Source of the DNA: Bretschneidera sinensis
Lineage: Eukaryota > Streptophyta > Magnoliopsida > Brassicales > Akaniaceae
Length of the DNA: 64,000 nt
Direction of reading: 5' to 3'
Assembly (NCBI GenBank): GCA_023935145.1
Contig: CM043705.1
Span: forward strand, 23,235,290-23,299,289
Shown here: one piece after another, positions 22,465 through 33,949 of the stretch
How positions within the stretch are numbered: position 1 is the first letter of the stretch
How the letters are laid out: each line of letters starts with the position of its first letter
The notes under the pieces: generated by a model
Databases searched by the model: none
What the model was told of the DNA's origin: nothing
What the model saw: the letters and a program-made list of their open reading frames with translations, nothing else
Program-made: the position numbers and the translations under genes

Positions 22465-25400
22465 TCAAACACACATATTATCATAGTTTGTTAAGCCTAT
22501 TAATAGTTTAATTTTGCAAAAGCTATCTTCGTTCAAGGGCTAAGTGAGAATTTTAGCAATTTGGTTTTCTAAAAGAATGAATTCTAATCTAATAGCACGC
22601 TTTTTAGCATGATCTCTTATGAAGTGATGTCTAATTTCTATGTGTTTAGTTCTCGAATGTTGAATAGGGTTTTTAGTCAAGTTGATAGCACTAGTGTTAT
22701 CATAATGAATTGGTATATGTTTAAAATTCATGTCATAGTCTTCTAATTATTGTTTCATCCACAAAACTTGTGCACGAAAACTTTTGGCGGCTATATATTC
22801 CACTTCGACTGTTGATAGCACAACTGAATTTTGCTTCTTAGAAAACCAAGAGGTATGTTCCACTAGTGCTTTTTCTATCTACCCTACCACCCGCGAAATC
22901 AGCATCCGAGTAACCAACAAGCTCAAAAGTTGATTTTCTAGAATACCATAAACCTAAGTTTTGAGTGCCTTGTAAGTATCTTAGGATTCTTTTTACGAAA
23001 ATTATATGTGATTCCTTAGGATTAGCTTGAAATCTAGCACACATGTATACACCGAACATTATATCAGGTCTATTTGCAGTAGATAAAGTAAAGCTCTTAT
23101 CATGTTTATATAAGTTTTAGAATCTACACATTTATTTTCCTCATCTAGGTCAAGTTTTGTAGAGGTGCTCATAGGAGTGCCAATTAACTTTGAACTTTCC
23201 ATCCTAAACTTCTTCAATAGGTCCTTAGTGTACTTTGATTGATTAATGAAGATGCCTCATTTCAGTTGTTTGATTTAGAGTCCAAGGAAGTAGGTAAGCT
23301 CTCCCATCATGCTCATTTCAAATTCACCTTGCATACACTTGGCAAAATCTTGACACATAGTCTCATTAGAAGCACCAAATATAATATCATCAAAATATAT
23401 TTGGACTAATAGTGTGTCATTTTTGTGAGTTTTTGTAAAGAGTGTTGTATCTATTTTTCCTCTTGTAAAACCATTTTCTAGCAAAAATTTACTTGGTCTT
23501 TCATACCGTGCTCTTGGAGCTTGCTTCAACCCATAAAGAGCTTTAGAAAGCTTATAGACATGGTTTGGAATACTAGGATTTTCAAGTCCAAGAGGTTGCT
23601 CAACGTACACCTCTTCTTCTATAAAACCATTTAAAAATGAATTTTTTATATCCATTTGAAATGGCTTAAACTTATTAAAGCAAGCAAAGGCTAATAACAT
23701 CTGAATGGCTTCTAATTTGGCTACGGGAGCATAAGTCTCATCAAAGTCTATTCCTTATTCTTTATTATAACCCTTAGCAACTAGTCTAGCCTTGTTCTTA
23801 GTTACTATTCCATTTTCATCCATTTTATTTCTATATACCCATTTGGTTCTTATAATTGTGTGATTCTTTGGTCTATGAACTAGATTCCATACTTTATTCC
23901 TTTCAAATTGATTTAATTCTTCTTGTATAGCACTTATCCAATCAACATCTTTTTCGACTTCTACAAAAGTTTTGGGTTCTACTTGAGATAAGTAAGATAC
24001 ACAATTGTAGATATTTCTTATAGATGATCGAGTTCTTACCCTTGTGAAGGATCACCAATCACTTGATTGATTGGATGATAATTCACATGCCTCCAATCTT
24101 TGGGAAGATCATCCTCTTGTTGACTTGTAGATGGTTGATCACGATTGTGAGCATCTACCTCTTGATTTATTTGAGGTTGGCTCTCTTTCGGGTCAACAAT
24201 AGGAGTAGATGCATCGATTCTTGGAATATAATCTGCATCATCATTAAAAGATACTACTCTACTACTGATTGGGTTAGACTCATCAAAGGTAACATGCACG
24301 GATTCTTCAACCACTAGAGTTCTTTTGTTAAATACTATATAAGTCTTACTAAAGGTTAAATATCCTAAGAATATCCCTTCATCGGTCTTTGAGTCAAATT
24401 TACCTAAATTAGTTTTTTTGTTATTTAGGATGAAGCATTTACAATCAAATGCACGAAAATAAGAGATATTAGGCTTTCTACCTTTCCATAGTTTATATGG
24501 AGTTTTATCAAGCATAGGCCTAATTAATACTCTATTTAAAACATAACAAGAAGTGTTTACAGCTTCCACCCAAAAATATTTTGGTAAACTATTTTCACAA
24601 AGCATGGTTCTAGCAAATTCTTCTAGAACTTTATTTTTCCTCTCAACAACTCCATTTTGTTGAGGAGTTCTAGGTGCTGAAAAATTGTGATCAATTTCAT
24701 TTTCATCACAAAAAATTGAAAAGCTTTGGTTTTCAAATTCTTTTCCATGATCACTTCTAATACTTGAAATAAAAATCCCCTTTTCCATTTTGAACTTTCT
24801 TGCAAAAGTTCACAAATCCTTTATATGCTTCATCCTTGTAAGCAATAAAAATAACAAAGGTATATCTTAAATAATCATCAACAATAACAAGAGCATATTG
24901 ATGACCACCTAGACTAATGGTACTTATTATACCAAACAAGTCCGTATGTAAAAGTTTCAACAGTTTAGTGGTTGAGATTATATTGTTTGAAAGAAATTCT
25001 AGTTTGTTTTCCTATTTGACAAGCATCACAAACCTTATCTTTTTCAAATTTGATTTTGGGAAGTCCAACAACTAAATTTTTTCTTAAAAGAATTTTAAGC
25101 AAATCCATGTTCACATGGCCAAGTCTTCTATGCCACAGCCATAAGTTTTCACTAAAAGCAGGAAAACATTTTTCATTTTCTGAACGCAAGGATTTTAAAT
25201 CAACTATATAGACATTGTCATGTCTATGGCCAACAAACTTGATCTTATTACTTTTTATGTCTATTACTAGACAATGAGAGGATTCAGATATGACTTTGTT
25301 GCCTTTGTCACATAGTTGACTAATACTAAATAAATTTGGCTTAAGGGCTTGCACATATAAAACATGATCAATGGTTAAGAAATCATTACCAACTTTGCCA

Positions 25401-25560
25401 TGCCCGATGATCTTTATCTTTGTGTTGTCTCCAATGGTGACGTGTCTGCCATCCCTTAGAGTTAGCTCTTTGAACATGCATTGATCACCAATCATGTGCT
25501 TTGAGCATCCACTATCAAGGTACCATTAGTTAACTTTTTCCTTGGTGCGGAGACATATCT
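22465..25560 (-). pseudogene. copia pol (copy 2): protease, integrase, RT, RNase H
   Basis: Protease D-S-G-C-S-K-H-M is near 25520, with a stop just before WYLDSG. The integrase zinc region and core are at 24750-25495 and 24036-24788 (HRRLGHVNMDLL, CDACQIGK, HTDLFG, SDHGKEFENQ, NGVVERKN) with a frameshift near 24780-24960. RT is at 23275-23960 (FQMDIKNSFLNG, ALYGLKQAPRA, YFDDIIFG with Phe in the YVDD motif). RNase H at 22540-23059 includes GYSDADFAGGRVDRKSTSGT and KHIEIRHHFIRDH. The stop is at 22465-22467. Fewer lesions in integrase and RT than in copy 1, but not functional. Confidence 0.88.
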
Positions 25561-26291
25561 ACATTACACAATGATATACAATTTCACTTTTAGGTACCCA
25601 AAATTTCTTGGGTCCTTAGGGGTTAGTCCTAGAAAATACAGATCCTTTAGGGACCCATACTTTCTTAATATTATAAGGTTCTCTATAATTGTAGACATGT
25701 TGATGATGCATGATCCTAGGATAATAATTATTGAAGTTTCTAGGATTTCTTAAATATGCATGCCTATAGTTCCTTGGATAAGCATTCCTAGGATACATGT
25801 TTCTATTATAAAAGTTATGAATACACATGTTATCTCTAGGAAATGTATTATGGTAACTTTTAGGATGTGCACTTATAGAATGTAAGTTATGAACATACAT
25901 ATTATCTCTAGGATGTACATGATGGTAATTCCTAGGATGTGTATTTCTAGTATGTGCATTTCTTGAATGATTATTCCTAGCATTTGCATGTCTTGAGTGA
26001 GCATCCATATATGCATGTGTATTTCTAGGATTTTCATCTCTAACGTATGCATTAGGATTTAAATTTACATTCTTAGACCTACTAGCATATATTGAAGGAT
26101 GGATTTTAATCTTGCTAGTGGCCTTAGAGGTGGAGGGTTCACTTACATATGTTGCTTTCATGAACAAAGTCTCTTTTGACTTTTGCTTGCTTAATAGAGA
26201 ATAACCCAAGTCGGAGTTTCCTCCACTTAATCTTTGGCAAGATAGCACTTCATATAGTTTTTCTTTTCCAAGCATAAGGCTAGATATAGTG
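25561..26291 (-). pseudogene. copia gag C-terminal part (copy 2), left of nested insertion
   Basis: Contains LMLGKEKLYEVLSCQRLSGG (end of the coiled-coil region), then the His/Asn/Arg repeat region (25690-26040: HSRHANARNNHSRNAHTRN and similar), then NIKKVWVPKGSVFSRTNP ahead of protease. It is cut at 26291 by the gypsy element, and gag resumes at 31622. Confidence 0.85.
26287..26291. repeat. Target-site duplication TAGTG, left copy
   Basis: TAGTG precedes the LTR end at 26292 and is repeated exactly at 31617-31621, after the other LTR end. Proves a single nested insertion into copia gag. Confidence 0.92.
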
Positions 26292-28459
26292 TGTAATGAC
26301 CCATCCCGAGTTAACCACCCCCGAGACGGTGTCATCATATTTTGAAAATCCCAGCACGACACATATATGCAACCATAAAAATAATACTAACAGAAATTTT
26401 TACATCAATCCACAACCATTAATAGGGGAGATACAAAAATCTGATATTAACTTAAACATAATATACAATGTAAAATGCATGAATATTTACAAAATAAATT
26501 TTTATTTTATTTTCTCATTAGTCTGAGGATGTTGACACGTACGTGGCTTACAGAAAATGATTTCGTCTGAACCTCAACTCACTAAACTATTTGCCCTGCC
26601 TACTAACTGAAATCATCATACAATGAGGGGTGAGCTTCACAAGCTCAGTGAATTAAATTTACTAGAAGTATTCATTTGTCTCTCAAACAACTTGATACTA
26701 GCATTCTACTATCACCACACATGTAATAAGATCCATTCTCTATCAATCTTTTCTTCTTATTTATTGGTTCACCTTAAGGCCATCAATTATCTCAAAATTA
26801 CCTCGTAATGAAGTCCACATCATAAAATCTACCATTTAGATGGTTCTTATCACCATAACTGTCTCTTTGTGAGACTCATCCATCTATAAATAAATTCGCA
26901 ATAACACACTACACATTAGCATTTCAATAATGCAAGCAATAATTAAAATAGATGCAATGCATGAATTATTATTATGGGAATGTCTTCCCACACGTCGACA
27001 TGTTTTTATCTTAGACCAGCTGCCTTCCTGGTTCTTTCATTCTCATTTGGACTGGTTGTCTTCCCAGTTCTTTTCTTTACAGCTTGTTCCGACTATCTTG
27101 GTATTTATTTCCAGTATATACCAGCTGTCACGATATCTTTTTTATTTCCAGCACATACTGGCTGTCACGGTTTTTCAATTAGACCGGTTGCATTTCCTGT
27201 TCTTTTCTTTTCATTTAATGCATATGCATATGAACAATGATATGAAATATGTATCTGAACAACAACATAAAAAAAAAAAAAAAAACATGAACTCAAATAT
27301 TTAATTTTGTCTATCCTAATTTTTCTCAAATTATATAAAAAAAATTTCGACTAAATTCCTCTCATCTCAAATCACATCAAATCATCCATCAAAGCTTGTC
27401 AAGATCCACTAAATTTCATCTCCTCATAATTCATATCAAAACATCAACCATAGCTCATCAAGAATTTCACTTATCACTTTTATTATTAAATCAACTTATT
27501 ATTCCAAAATGTTATTTCTCACGTAATAATTTTCTACATATCCAAAATTCCTATCATACCTATCAATCAATTTTTCATCTACCAACAAAGCAGAAACTAA
27601 TAATTTATTTTAATATTATCACTAGATATTTCATTTTTTATTTAGATTACTTAAAGTAAATCTAACTCACCACGTAGCACTTAGAGCTACCCGTGGTTCA
27701 CCTCTTTGCCTTTCCCGTTCCTCTCTGAAATTTTTCCTGGTTGCTGACTGTCAATACTTGATATAATATTTATATTAAATTTCTAATTTATTCTTCAACT
27801 CTTCATAAACCACACCCTTTGAAAATTCCCACTTTGACTTCCAGGAAATTTCATGAATGCTAAAAAAATTCAAAAATAAACATTATGTTATTACATTCTG
27901 TTTTTCTGATAGCTTCTCATGACCCTCTATAAAATTCCCCCGTAAACTCCTTCAAAATTTTGATCTTTCAACCTTTCTTTTGATCCCCAAGTATTTAGAG
28001 AAATAGAGAAATTGAAGGAAGATTAAATGAAATTTGGTAAGCGTTAATTAACATTTATGTATAAGTATGTGTGTGTGTGTGTCTATATATATATGAAAAA
28101 TGTTTGAAAAAGCAGCCTAACTTTTCTTTATATTTAAATCTCAATGTGTTTCTCCTAATTGCTCCATGTTTTGGAGACATGCCAAACATGCACACCTCCT
28201 TCTAAATTTGGCATTACATTTGGCAGCAGGTGCTGCCACGTTTTTTAATTTTTTATAGAAAACTTTTTTTTCTTTCTTTTTTCTTTTACTGTTCACGAAT
28301 TTTTTTTTTTTTTTTCGTTTTCATTTTCTTTGTAACTATGTCTTTCAAAAGAATTATTTTATTCAATTCTACATCCTTCGCGTAAATATATTATTTTAAT
28401 TTCATGTCATATTTATTAAATTGCTTTTTTACCCTTACTTTGCGTATACGGGTATTACA
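26292..28459 (-). repeat. 3' LTR of nested gypsy element (2168 bp)
   Basis: TGTAATGACCC to GGGTATTACA on the plus strand. It contains imperfect ~36-bp repeats near 27000-27210 (CCAGCTGCCTTCCTGGTTCTTT type) and a (GT)n/(TA)n tract near 28070. The short ORFs inside it have no family resemblance. Confidence 0.85.
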
Positions 28460-30960
28460 AATCTACCCACCTTATAAAAATTTCGTCCCCAAAATTTCCT
28501 TACTTTACTCCAGAAACAAATTTGATTAATATTTCTTCATAATTGTTTCACGTTTTCATGTAATCTTTTTAACATCCTTATTCCACCACAGAACTTGAAC
28601 TAATGAAATTATTTTATTACACAAGATTTGTTGTTTTTGTCTAAAATTCTCACTGGTACTTGTATATAAGCCTAATCTTTCTGAATTTCTATAGCTTCGC
28701 TTGAAATGTTATAATATTCATCATGTAAACACTTTCTGAAAAGGGAAACATGAAATATGTTATGCCACTGTTTAACTCTGGAGGCAAATTCAGGCAATTC
28801 ACAACTAACACAACTTTCTCAACAACCTCATAAGGTCCCACTTACTTCAGACTCAACTTTTCTTTCTTTTTGATCCTCAACACACTTTTTCATGGAGATG
28901 TTTTTAATTACACCCAATCATCTACTTGAAATTAAAGAGGTTTTCTCTTAGTATCAGCATAGCTATTTGGTAAACTCTGTATTATTTTACAGTTCTCTTT
29001 AACCAATTTGATCCTCTCAGTTGTTAACTCAATAATTGATGGACCAAATATATTTCTCTCTCCCACTTCTTCCTAACATATAAGAGTTCTACATCTCTTA
29101 CCATACAATGTCTCAATCGGTGTCATCCCAATACTAGTTTAATACTTATTATTATAAGCAACTTCAATCGATGGCATGTAAGCATCCCAACTTACTGAGA
29201 ACTCCTCACATTTGCGGTTAACATATCTTCTAGTACTCTAAAAATCCTTTCTTTCTGAGCATGAAAAATTATAATAAATTGACACTGTGTATCCGAGGCT
29301 TTCTTAAAGTCTCTCCAAAATCAAGATGTAAATCTAGAATCTCTATTCGACACTATGCTTAATGGTGCTCCATACAACCTCACAATCTCAGCTACATCCT
29401 TCTTCAATCCTGACCACCAGGAATTCTGTCTCAATCCTCTATACATCTTATTGTTATTTGGTTGCATCATCATATACCTCTCTCAATATCTTCTTTCTCA
29501 ACTCTGCAACATTGAGAACACAAATCCTATGTTCCAATACCAAAATACACCCACTTCAAATTTTGAACTCATATTGCTTTCTAGTAAGCATTCAATGCTT
29601 AATCTTTTCTACCTCTTCATCTTCACCTTGCATCTCTAAAGCATTTTACTATGGATGACTATACAACCATATTCATTAACCACGATCCTCTATCACTGAT
29701 ATTCAACTCCATTCTTATCTCTCTAAATATATCATCAATTTCACATCAGGACTCCCAATAGTAGTTAACCTTATTGTAGACTTTCTACTCAATGCATCAG
29801 CTATCACCTTCACTTTTTTTTCTGGATGATAGGGAATTGTACAATCATTGTCATAAACCACTCCATCCACCATCTTTTTCCCAAATTCAACTCTCTCTGG
29901 GTTGGTAAGTAGATCAAACTCTTATAACCCATGAATATCTCACAAGTGGCTCTATACAGATGATGTCTCCAATCTTTAAAGTAAACACTATAGCAGCCAA
30001 CTCTAAGTCATGAGTAAGGTAATTTCTATCATGAATCTTCAATTGCCTAGAAGTATGGTCACAGCTTTCCTATGATACACATGTATCAAACATTGATGTG
30101 ACGCATCACTATACACCACAAATCTTTCATCACCAAAAGGAAACACCAACACTAGAGTTGTAGTCAATTTCTCCTTTAGTAATTGGAAAATTTTTCTCAC
30201 ACTTCCCTCACCATACAAATCTCACCTCTTTCCTGGTTAGTCTATTTAACAGTATTACAATAATATAAAAATTCTGAAAGAATCTTCTATAATAACCAGC
30301 TAACCCCAAGAAGATTCTAATCTTAGTCACATTAGTTGGTCTCTCCCAACTTAACATTGCCTCTACCGTTTGTGGATCAACTGTTATATCATTTCCCAAT
30401 ATTACATGTTCCAAGAAAGTTATTTTCATTCAGCCAACACTCACACTTAGAGAACTTTGCATATAATTTCTTTTTCCTCAGAATCTCCAACACACTGTCT
30501 AATGTTTTGCATGCTCTTCCTTAGTCTTAGAATACACCAAGATATTATCGATGAACACGACCACAAGATTATCAAGAAATGGTTCAAACATTTTATTCAT
30601 CAAGTCCATGAATGTTTCTGGAACATTATTCAATCTAAATGATATCACAAGAAACTTATGACCATAACGTGTCCTAAAAACAGTTTTAGGCATATCTCCC
30701 TCCTTTATCCTTAATTGGTGATAACCTGATCTCAGGTTTATATTAGAAAACACTCTCACTCCTTGCACTGCTCAAACAATTTATTTATCCTGGGAAAAAA
30801 GTATTAGGTCCCCAAATACATTAGGTCCAAAAAAAAAAAACTTGTTTATCCAAAAATTCTTAAAATGGTGCGTTTAACTCTCTCAATTCAGCTGGTGTCA
30901 TTCCGTAGAGTGCTATAGATATATGTGATGATCCAAATCAAACAATATAGATATAAGAAC
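28460..30960 (-). pseudogene. Degenerate Ty3/gypsy pol fragments
   Basis: From right to left on the minus strand: a linker to RT (YGMTPAELRELNAPF near 30890), RT at 30499-30768 ([43 protein letters not shown], with the catalytic FIDD changed to FIDN), RT thumb at 30208-30429 (FLGLAGYYRRF), and weak RNase H and integrase remnants. The C-terminal integrase (PWKSVLR, GPYEVVEKV) is near 28740-28900. A purine-rich sequence (GGGGACGAAATTTTTAT) precedes the 3' LTR. Stops are frequent. Confidence 0.8.
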
Positions 30961-30996
30961 AAATACTTTTTCCTAGGATAAATAAATTGTTTGAAC
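30770..30996. repeat. Inverted duplication of an RT segment (35-bp arms)
   Basis: 30770-30804 and 30963-30996 are near-perfect reverse complements (CAAACAATTTATTTATCCTG and CAGGATAAATAAATTGTTTG cores, with a change in the second). The arms code for the RT segment PRINKLFEQ, once in sense and once in antisense, and flank about 160 bases holding the RT linker. Confidence 0.8.
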
Positions 30997-31036
30997 AAAA
31001 AAAATGTTTGTTCTTATTCAACTACTTGTACTCTAT

Positions 31037-31179
31037 ACACTTCTCGTGACTCTCTATAAAATTCCCTATAAACTTCTTCAAAATTTTATTATTTCAACAT
31101 TTCTTTCGATCCCCAAGTGTTTAGAGAAATTTAGAAATTGAAGGAAGATTAAATGAAATTTGGTAAGCGTTAATTAGCA

Positions 31180-31237
<58 letters not shown>

Positions 31238-31616
31238 AAAAATGTTTGAAAAAAGCAGCCCAACTTTTTTTTTTTGAAATCTCAGCATGCTTCTCCCAAT
31301 TGCTCCACGTTTTGGAGACGTGCAAGACATGCACGCCTCCTTCTAAATTTGGCAACAGGTGCTGCCACCTGCTGCCACATTTTTGATTTTTTTTAGAAAA
31401 CTTTTTTTTCTTTTTTTTTTGTTTTTCCTTTTACTGTTCAAGATTTATTTTTTCATTTTCATTTTCTTTGTAACTATGTCTCCACGCATCCAGTTTTTTT
31501 TTCAAAAGAATTATTTTATTTAATTCTACATCTTTTACGTAAATATATTATTTTAATTTCACATCATTTTTATTAAATTTCTTCTTTACCCTTACTTTAC
31601 GAATACGAGTATTACA
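31037..31616 (-). repeat. Truncated 5' LTR of nested gypsy element
   Basis: Matches the last ~560 bases (plus-strand direction) of the left LTR, including the block starting CTCTCTATAAAATTCC and the end GAGTATTACA. The rest of this LTR is missing. It contains the (TA)27 microsatellite at 31182-31235. Confidence 0.85.
31182..31235. repeat. (TA)27 microsatellite
   Basis: Fifty-four bases of uninterrupted TA. The partner LTR has a much shorter TA stretch near 28086, so the tract expanded after insertion. Confidence 0.95.
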
Positions 31617-31621
31617 TAGTG
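31617..31621. repeat. Target-site duplication TAGTG, right copy
   Basis: Exact match to 26287-26291. Confidence 0.92.
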
Positions 31622-32349
31622 CCATTCAATTCCATTATTTTCTTCTTTAAAATATCATTTTCATTTTTTAGAAAATCTTGTGATGAGTTATAAAGCATGG
31701 AAGATAGTTTTTTTTTCTTCCTTTAATCCTTGCATCTCTTTAGAAAGAGATGCGACATCTTTCTTGAGGCCACATTTCTATAATTGAATTTCTTCATGGA
31801 TTTCATTTATTACCTCAATTAATTCTTTACTACTACTAACAATATTATTATTATTAGAAGGGGAAAATTTTGATACCTCATTTTTATCGTCAATTGCCAT
31901 CAAGCATAGGTTGGCAATCTCCTTGTATCCAACTTCATTGTCCTAAGTTTCTTCTTCTTCATCATCACTCCATGTGGTTGCAATTATGGCTTTCTTTTTG
32001 AAGCTCTTATATGGTTTGCTCATTGTTGGATAATTGGCCTTGATGTGACAGGGCTTCTTGCAACCGAAACACACAAGAGGTTCCTTTTTATGAGTTGAAT
32101 CCTTTGTGTAAGGTTTCTTGCTCTTTTTCAAGAACTTGTGAATACCTTTGGTGATTAATGTCATCTCACAATCTTCTTTTATGCTCTCATTCTCTTCTTC
32201 CTTTTCTTCCTCCTTGTTGCTTGTAGAGGCTTTGAGAGCAATCAACTTTTTCTTCTTCTCATCCTTATTGACAATAGGATTCATTTCTTCCATCTTGTAT
32301 ATCAATAGTGATCCCAAGTGTGTTTCGACATCAAGTTTGTCGAGATCTT
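31622..32349 (-). pseudogene. copia gag central part (copy 2), right of nested insertion
   Basis: Continues gag interrupted at 26291. It contains coiled-coil codons (31630-31850) and, at 31943-32317, the acidic/basic gag stretch with a zinc knuckle in which the invariant Gly and last Cys are changed (CFGCKKPCHIKANY). It ends abruptly at 32349, where mid-gag codons are fused to LTR sequence, so the N-terminal ~200 residues and start codon are missing. Confidence 0.85.
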
Positions 32350-33378
32350 GAAAATAATATGCTTGAAAATAAAAGGGTTGAGGAAGAGAATATGCAAACT
32401 CTGTTTATAGTGGTTCGACAATATCGGAATCTCTTCGACCCTATGCCCACTCTCTTCAAGGAACCTCCTTGAATTAATCCACTAATTGTTAGTCGAGCAA
32501 CTTCACAGGTATTGCAAAAACCTTACAAACAATCTCTTCTTCACGGAAGTTACATAGAAGTATTTAATCCTAGACACTCTAAGAGTTACACCAACTCTCT
32601 CTTTAAAATAAATGAAATTAACTATAAAGTAAATGGTAGAGAGATAGCAATGAATACTTTTAAAAATGAAGAATATCTATATTTCAAGAACAAGCTTGAT
32701 GAATGGCTCACAATAAAATTTTTAAGGCTTTTGAGAGTTAATGAGCTATTGTACAAATTGAATGTGCTATCTCATGTATTTAAATGCTCATTGAAGAGGA
32801 ATTTTATAGCCTTAGACTTATATGGTCATTAGACACTAATTTGATAGGTTTGGAGCATTAAATACTCAAGTTTCACGTCTCAATCAGTCATATTTTTGAA
32901 TTACCAGTCGACTAGGTCTTTGTACCAGTTGACTGGGTCAAATTAAAAAAGTTCACTTTTAGGCTTAGGGAAAGTACCAGTCGACTGGGTCCTATTACTA
33001 GTTGACTCGGAACTTATTGTCCCTTTTCCCAGTTGACTTGTATAGAGACCCAGTCGACTGGGTTGTCCTTAAACCCAGTTTTTTTTGTTTCAAAACAGTT
33101 TTTAACTTAAAAACATTTTTTGTATTTTAGTTTTGTCAAAGTCTTTTGTAAATTGAGTCATAGATCAAGCTAAGTAATTAAATTTTAGAGATTTACAATG
33201 TGATTCAATTACCTTAGTGCCTATTTTAGATCTTTTGTCTTCCTTTGGTGTCTAAACGTGTTGTGTTCTTGCATCTTGTTTCTGTACTGAATGTTTTTAC
33301 CGCTTAAACACTTAGTTAAAACTGTTAGTGCAATTTAAGTGGTGTTTTATCATTATTAAAATCAAATACGGGTCAACA
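32350..33378 (-). repeat. Truncated 5' LTR of copia copy 2
   Basis: Matches the 3' LTR from about 18662 onward (AATAATATGCTTGAAAATAA) to the shared end GGGTCAACA. The first ~107 plus-strand bases of the LTR and the primer site are missing because of a deletion into gag. It has about seven palindromes at 32902-33062. Confidence 0.9.
32902..33062. repeat. CCAGTCGACTGG palindrome cluster in 5' LTR (copy 2)
   Basis: Includes CCAGTCGACTAG, CCAGTTGACTGG, two CCAGTCGACTGG, CTAGTTGACTCG and CCAGTTGACTTG. Same motif and position as in the other LTRs. Confidence 0.88.
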
Positions 33379-33383
33379 AAAAC
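33379..33383. repeat. Target-site duplication AAAAC, right copy
   Basis: Exact match to 18551-18555. Confidence 0.92.
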
Positions 33384-33499
33384 ATAAATTAATAGGGCAA
33401 CTAATTAATTAGATTAAGATGTAGTGATTTGATTTTCTTAAAAAACGATTTAATGATTTGGTTCAAGATAATTTACTTTAAGGGAAAAAATATTGATTG

Positions 33500-33682
33500 T
33501 GTAAATGTATATACAGTATTAGGAAATTCTAGTCTATTGCAAATAGAAAACCTTAGTGCTATTAGAACACTCTGATATACCCTAATTCTATTAGGACACT
33601 CTTTTGTAAACATCCTATAAATATGAGTTTCTACTACTACAACATTAAACATTCAGAATATACAAACTCTAATTTCTCTTTG
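33500..33682 (+). repeat. 5' LTR of small copia element (inner end eroded)
   Basis: Aligns with 35388-35587 up to CTAATTTCTCTTT, after which the two diverge. A TATA box, TATAAATA, is at 33616-33623. The LTRs differ at many positions, suggesting an old insertion. Confidence 0.82.
33616..33623 (+). promoter_or_regulatory. TATA box of small copia LTR
   Basis: TATAAATA preceded by CC, conserved at the equivalent site in the 3' LTR (35517-35524). Motif-based assignment. Confidence 0.6.
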
Positions 33683-33949
33683 TAAGATCCTAAACCCCAA
33701 CATCATAAAAAGTACTGCTCCAATTACCTCTCCCCTCACCAAAATCCCCCTACCCTACTATGGTCCCCAACAACTCATCTCAAGACCTAATCATCACGGT
33801 TGACGTCACCCATATACCTAGCGCCGCACATGGCGTCATTGACATGATCCCTTCAGTCACATCTGTTCCATCACATCGTACCGTTGACCTCATGCCTACA
33901 GCAACAACTACAGTCGGTCCCCACTAAGCCTTCTCCCTCTCATCCACCA

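Larger units (their letters stand above)
26292..31616 (-). mobile_element. Nested Ty3/gypsy element with long LTR, minus strand
   Basis: Ends are TGTAATGACCC on the left and GAGTATTACA on the right, with TAGTG duplications outside. The left (3') LTR is complete (26292-28459); the right (5') LTR keeps only its first ~0.6 kb. pol fragments lie between. The RT and LTR resemble those of the plus-strand element at 51881-58633, so both belong to one family. The 5' region, including the rest of the LTR, primer site, gag and most of protease, has been deleted. Confidence 0.9.
18556..33378 (-). mobile_element. Sirevirus-like Ty1/copia retrotransposon, copy 2, with nested gypsy element
   Basis: Both LTRs (18556-19777 and the truncated 32350-33378) are flanked by AAAAC duplications. 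Internal minus-strand order is gag, pol, palindrome cluster, extra ORF, polypurine tract and 3' LTR. A 5.3-kb gypsy element splits gag at 26292-31616. A second lesion at about 32349/32350 fuses mid-gag directly to the LTR interior, removing the LTR 3' end, the primer site and the gag N-terminus. It is the same family as the element at 1-7237. Confidence 0.93.

Noticed and set aside
26930..27304. Plus-strand 124-codon frame within the gypsy LTR
   Set aside because: Lies wholly inside an LTR, is antisense to the element, and is explained by the T-rich minisatellite.
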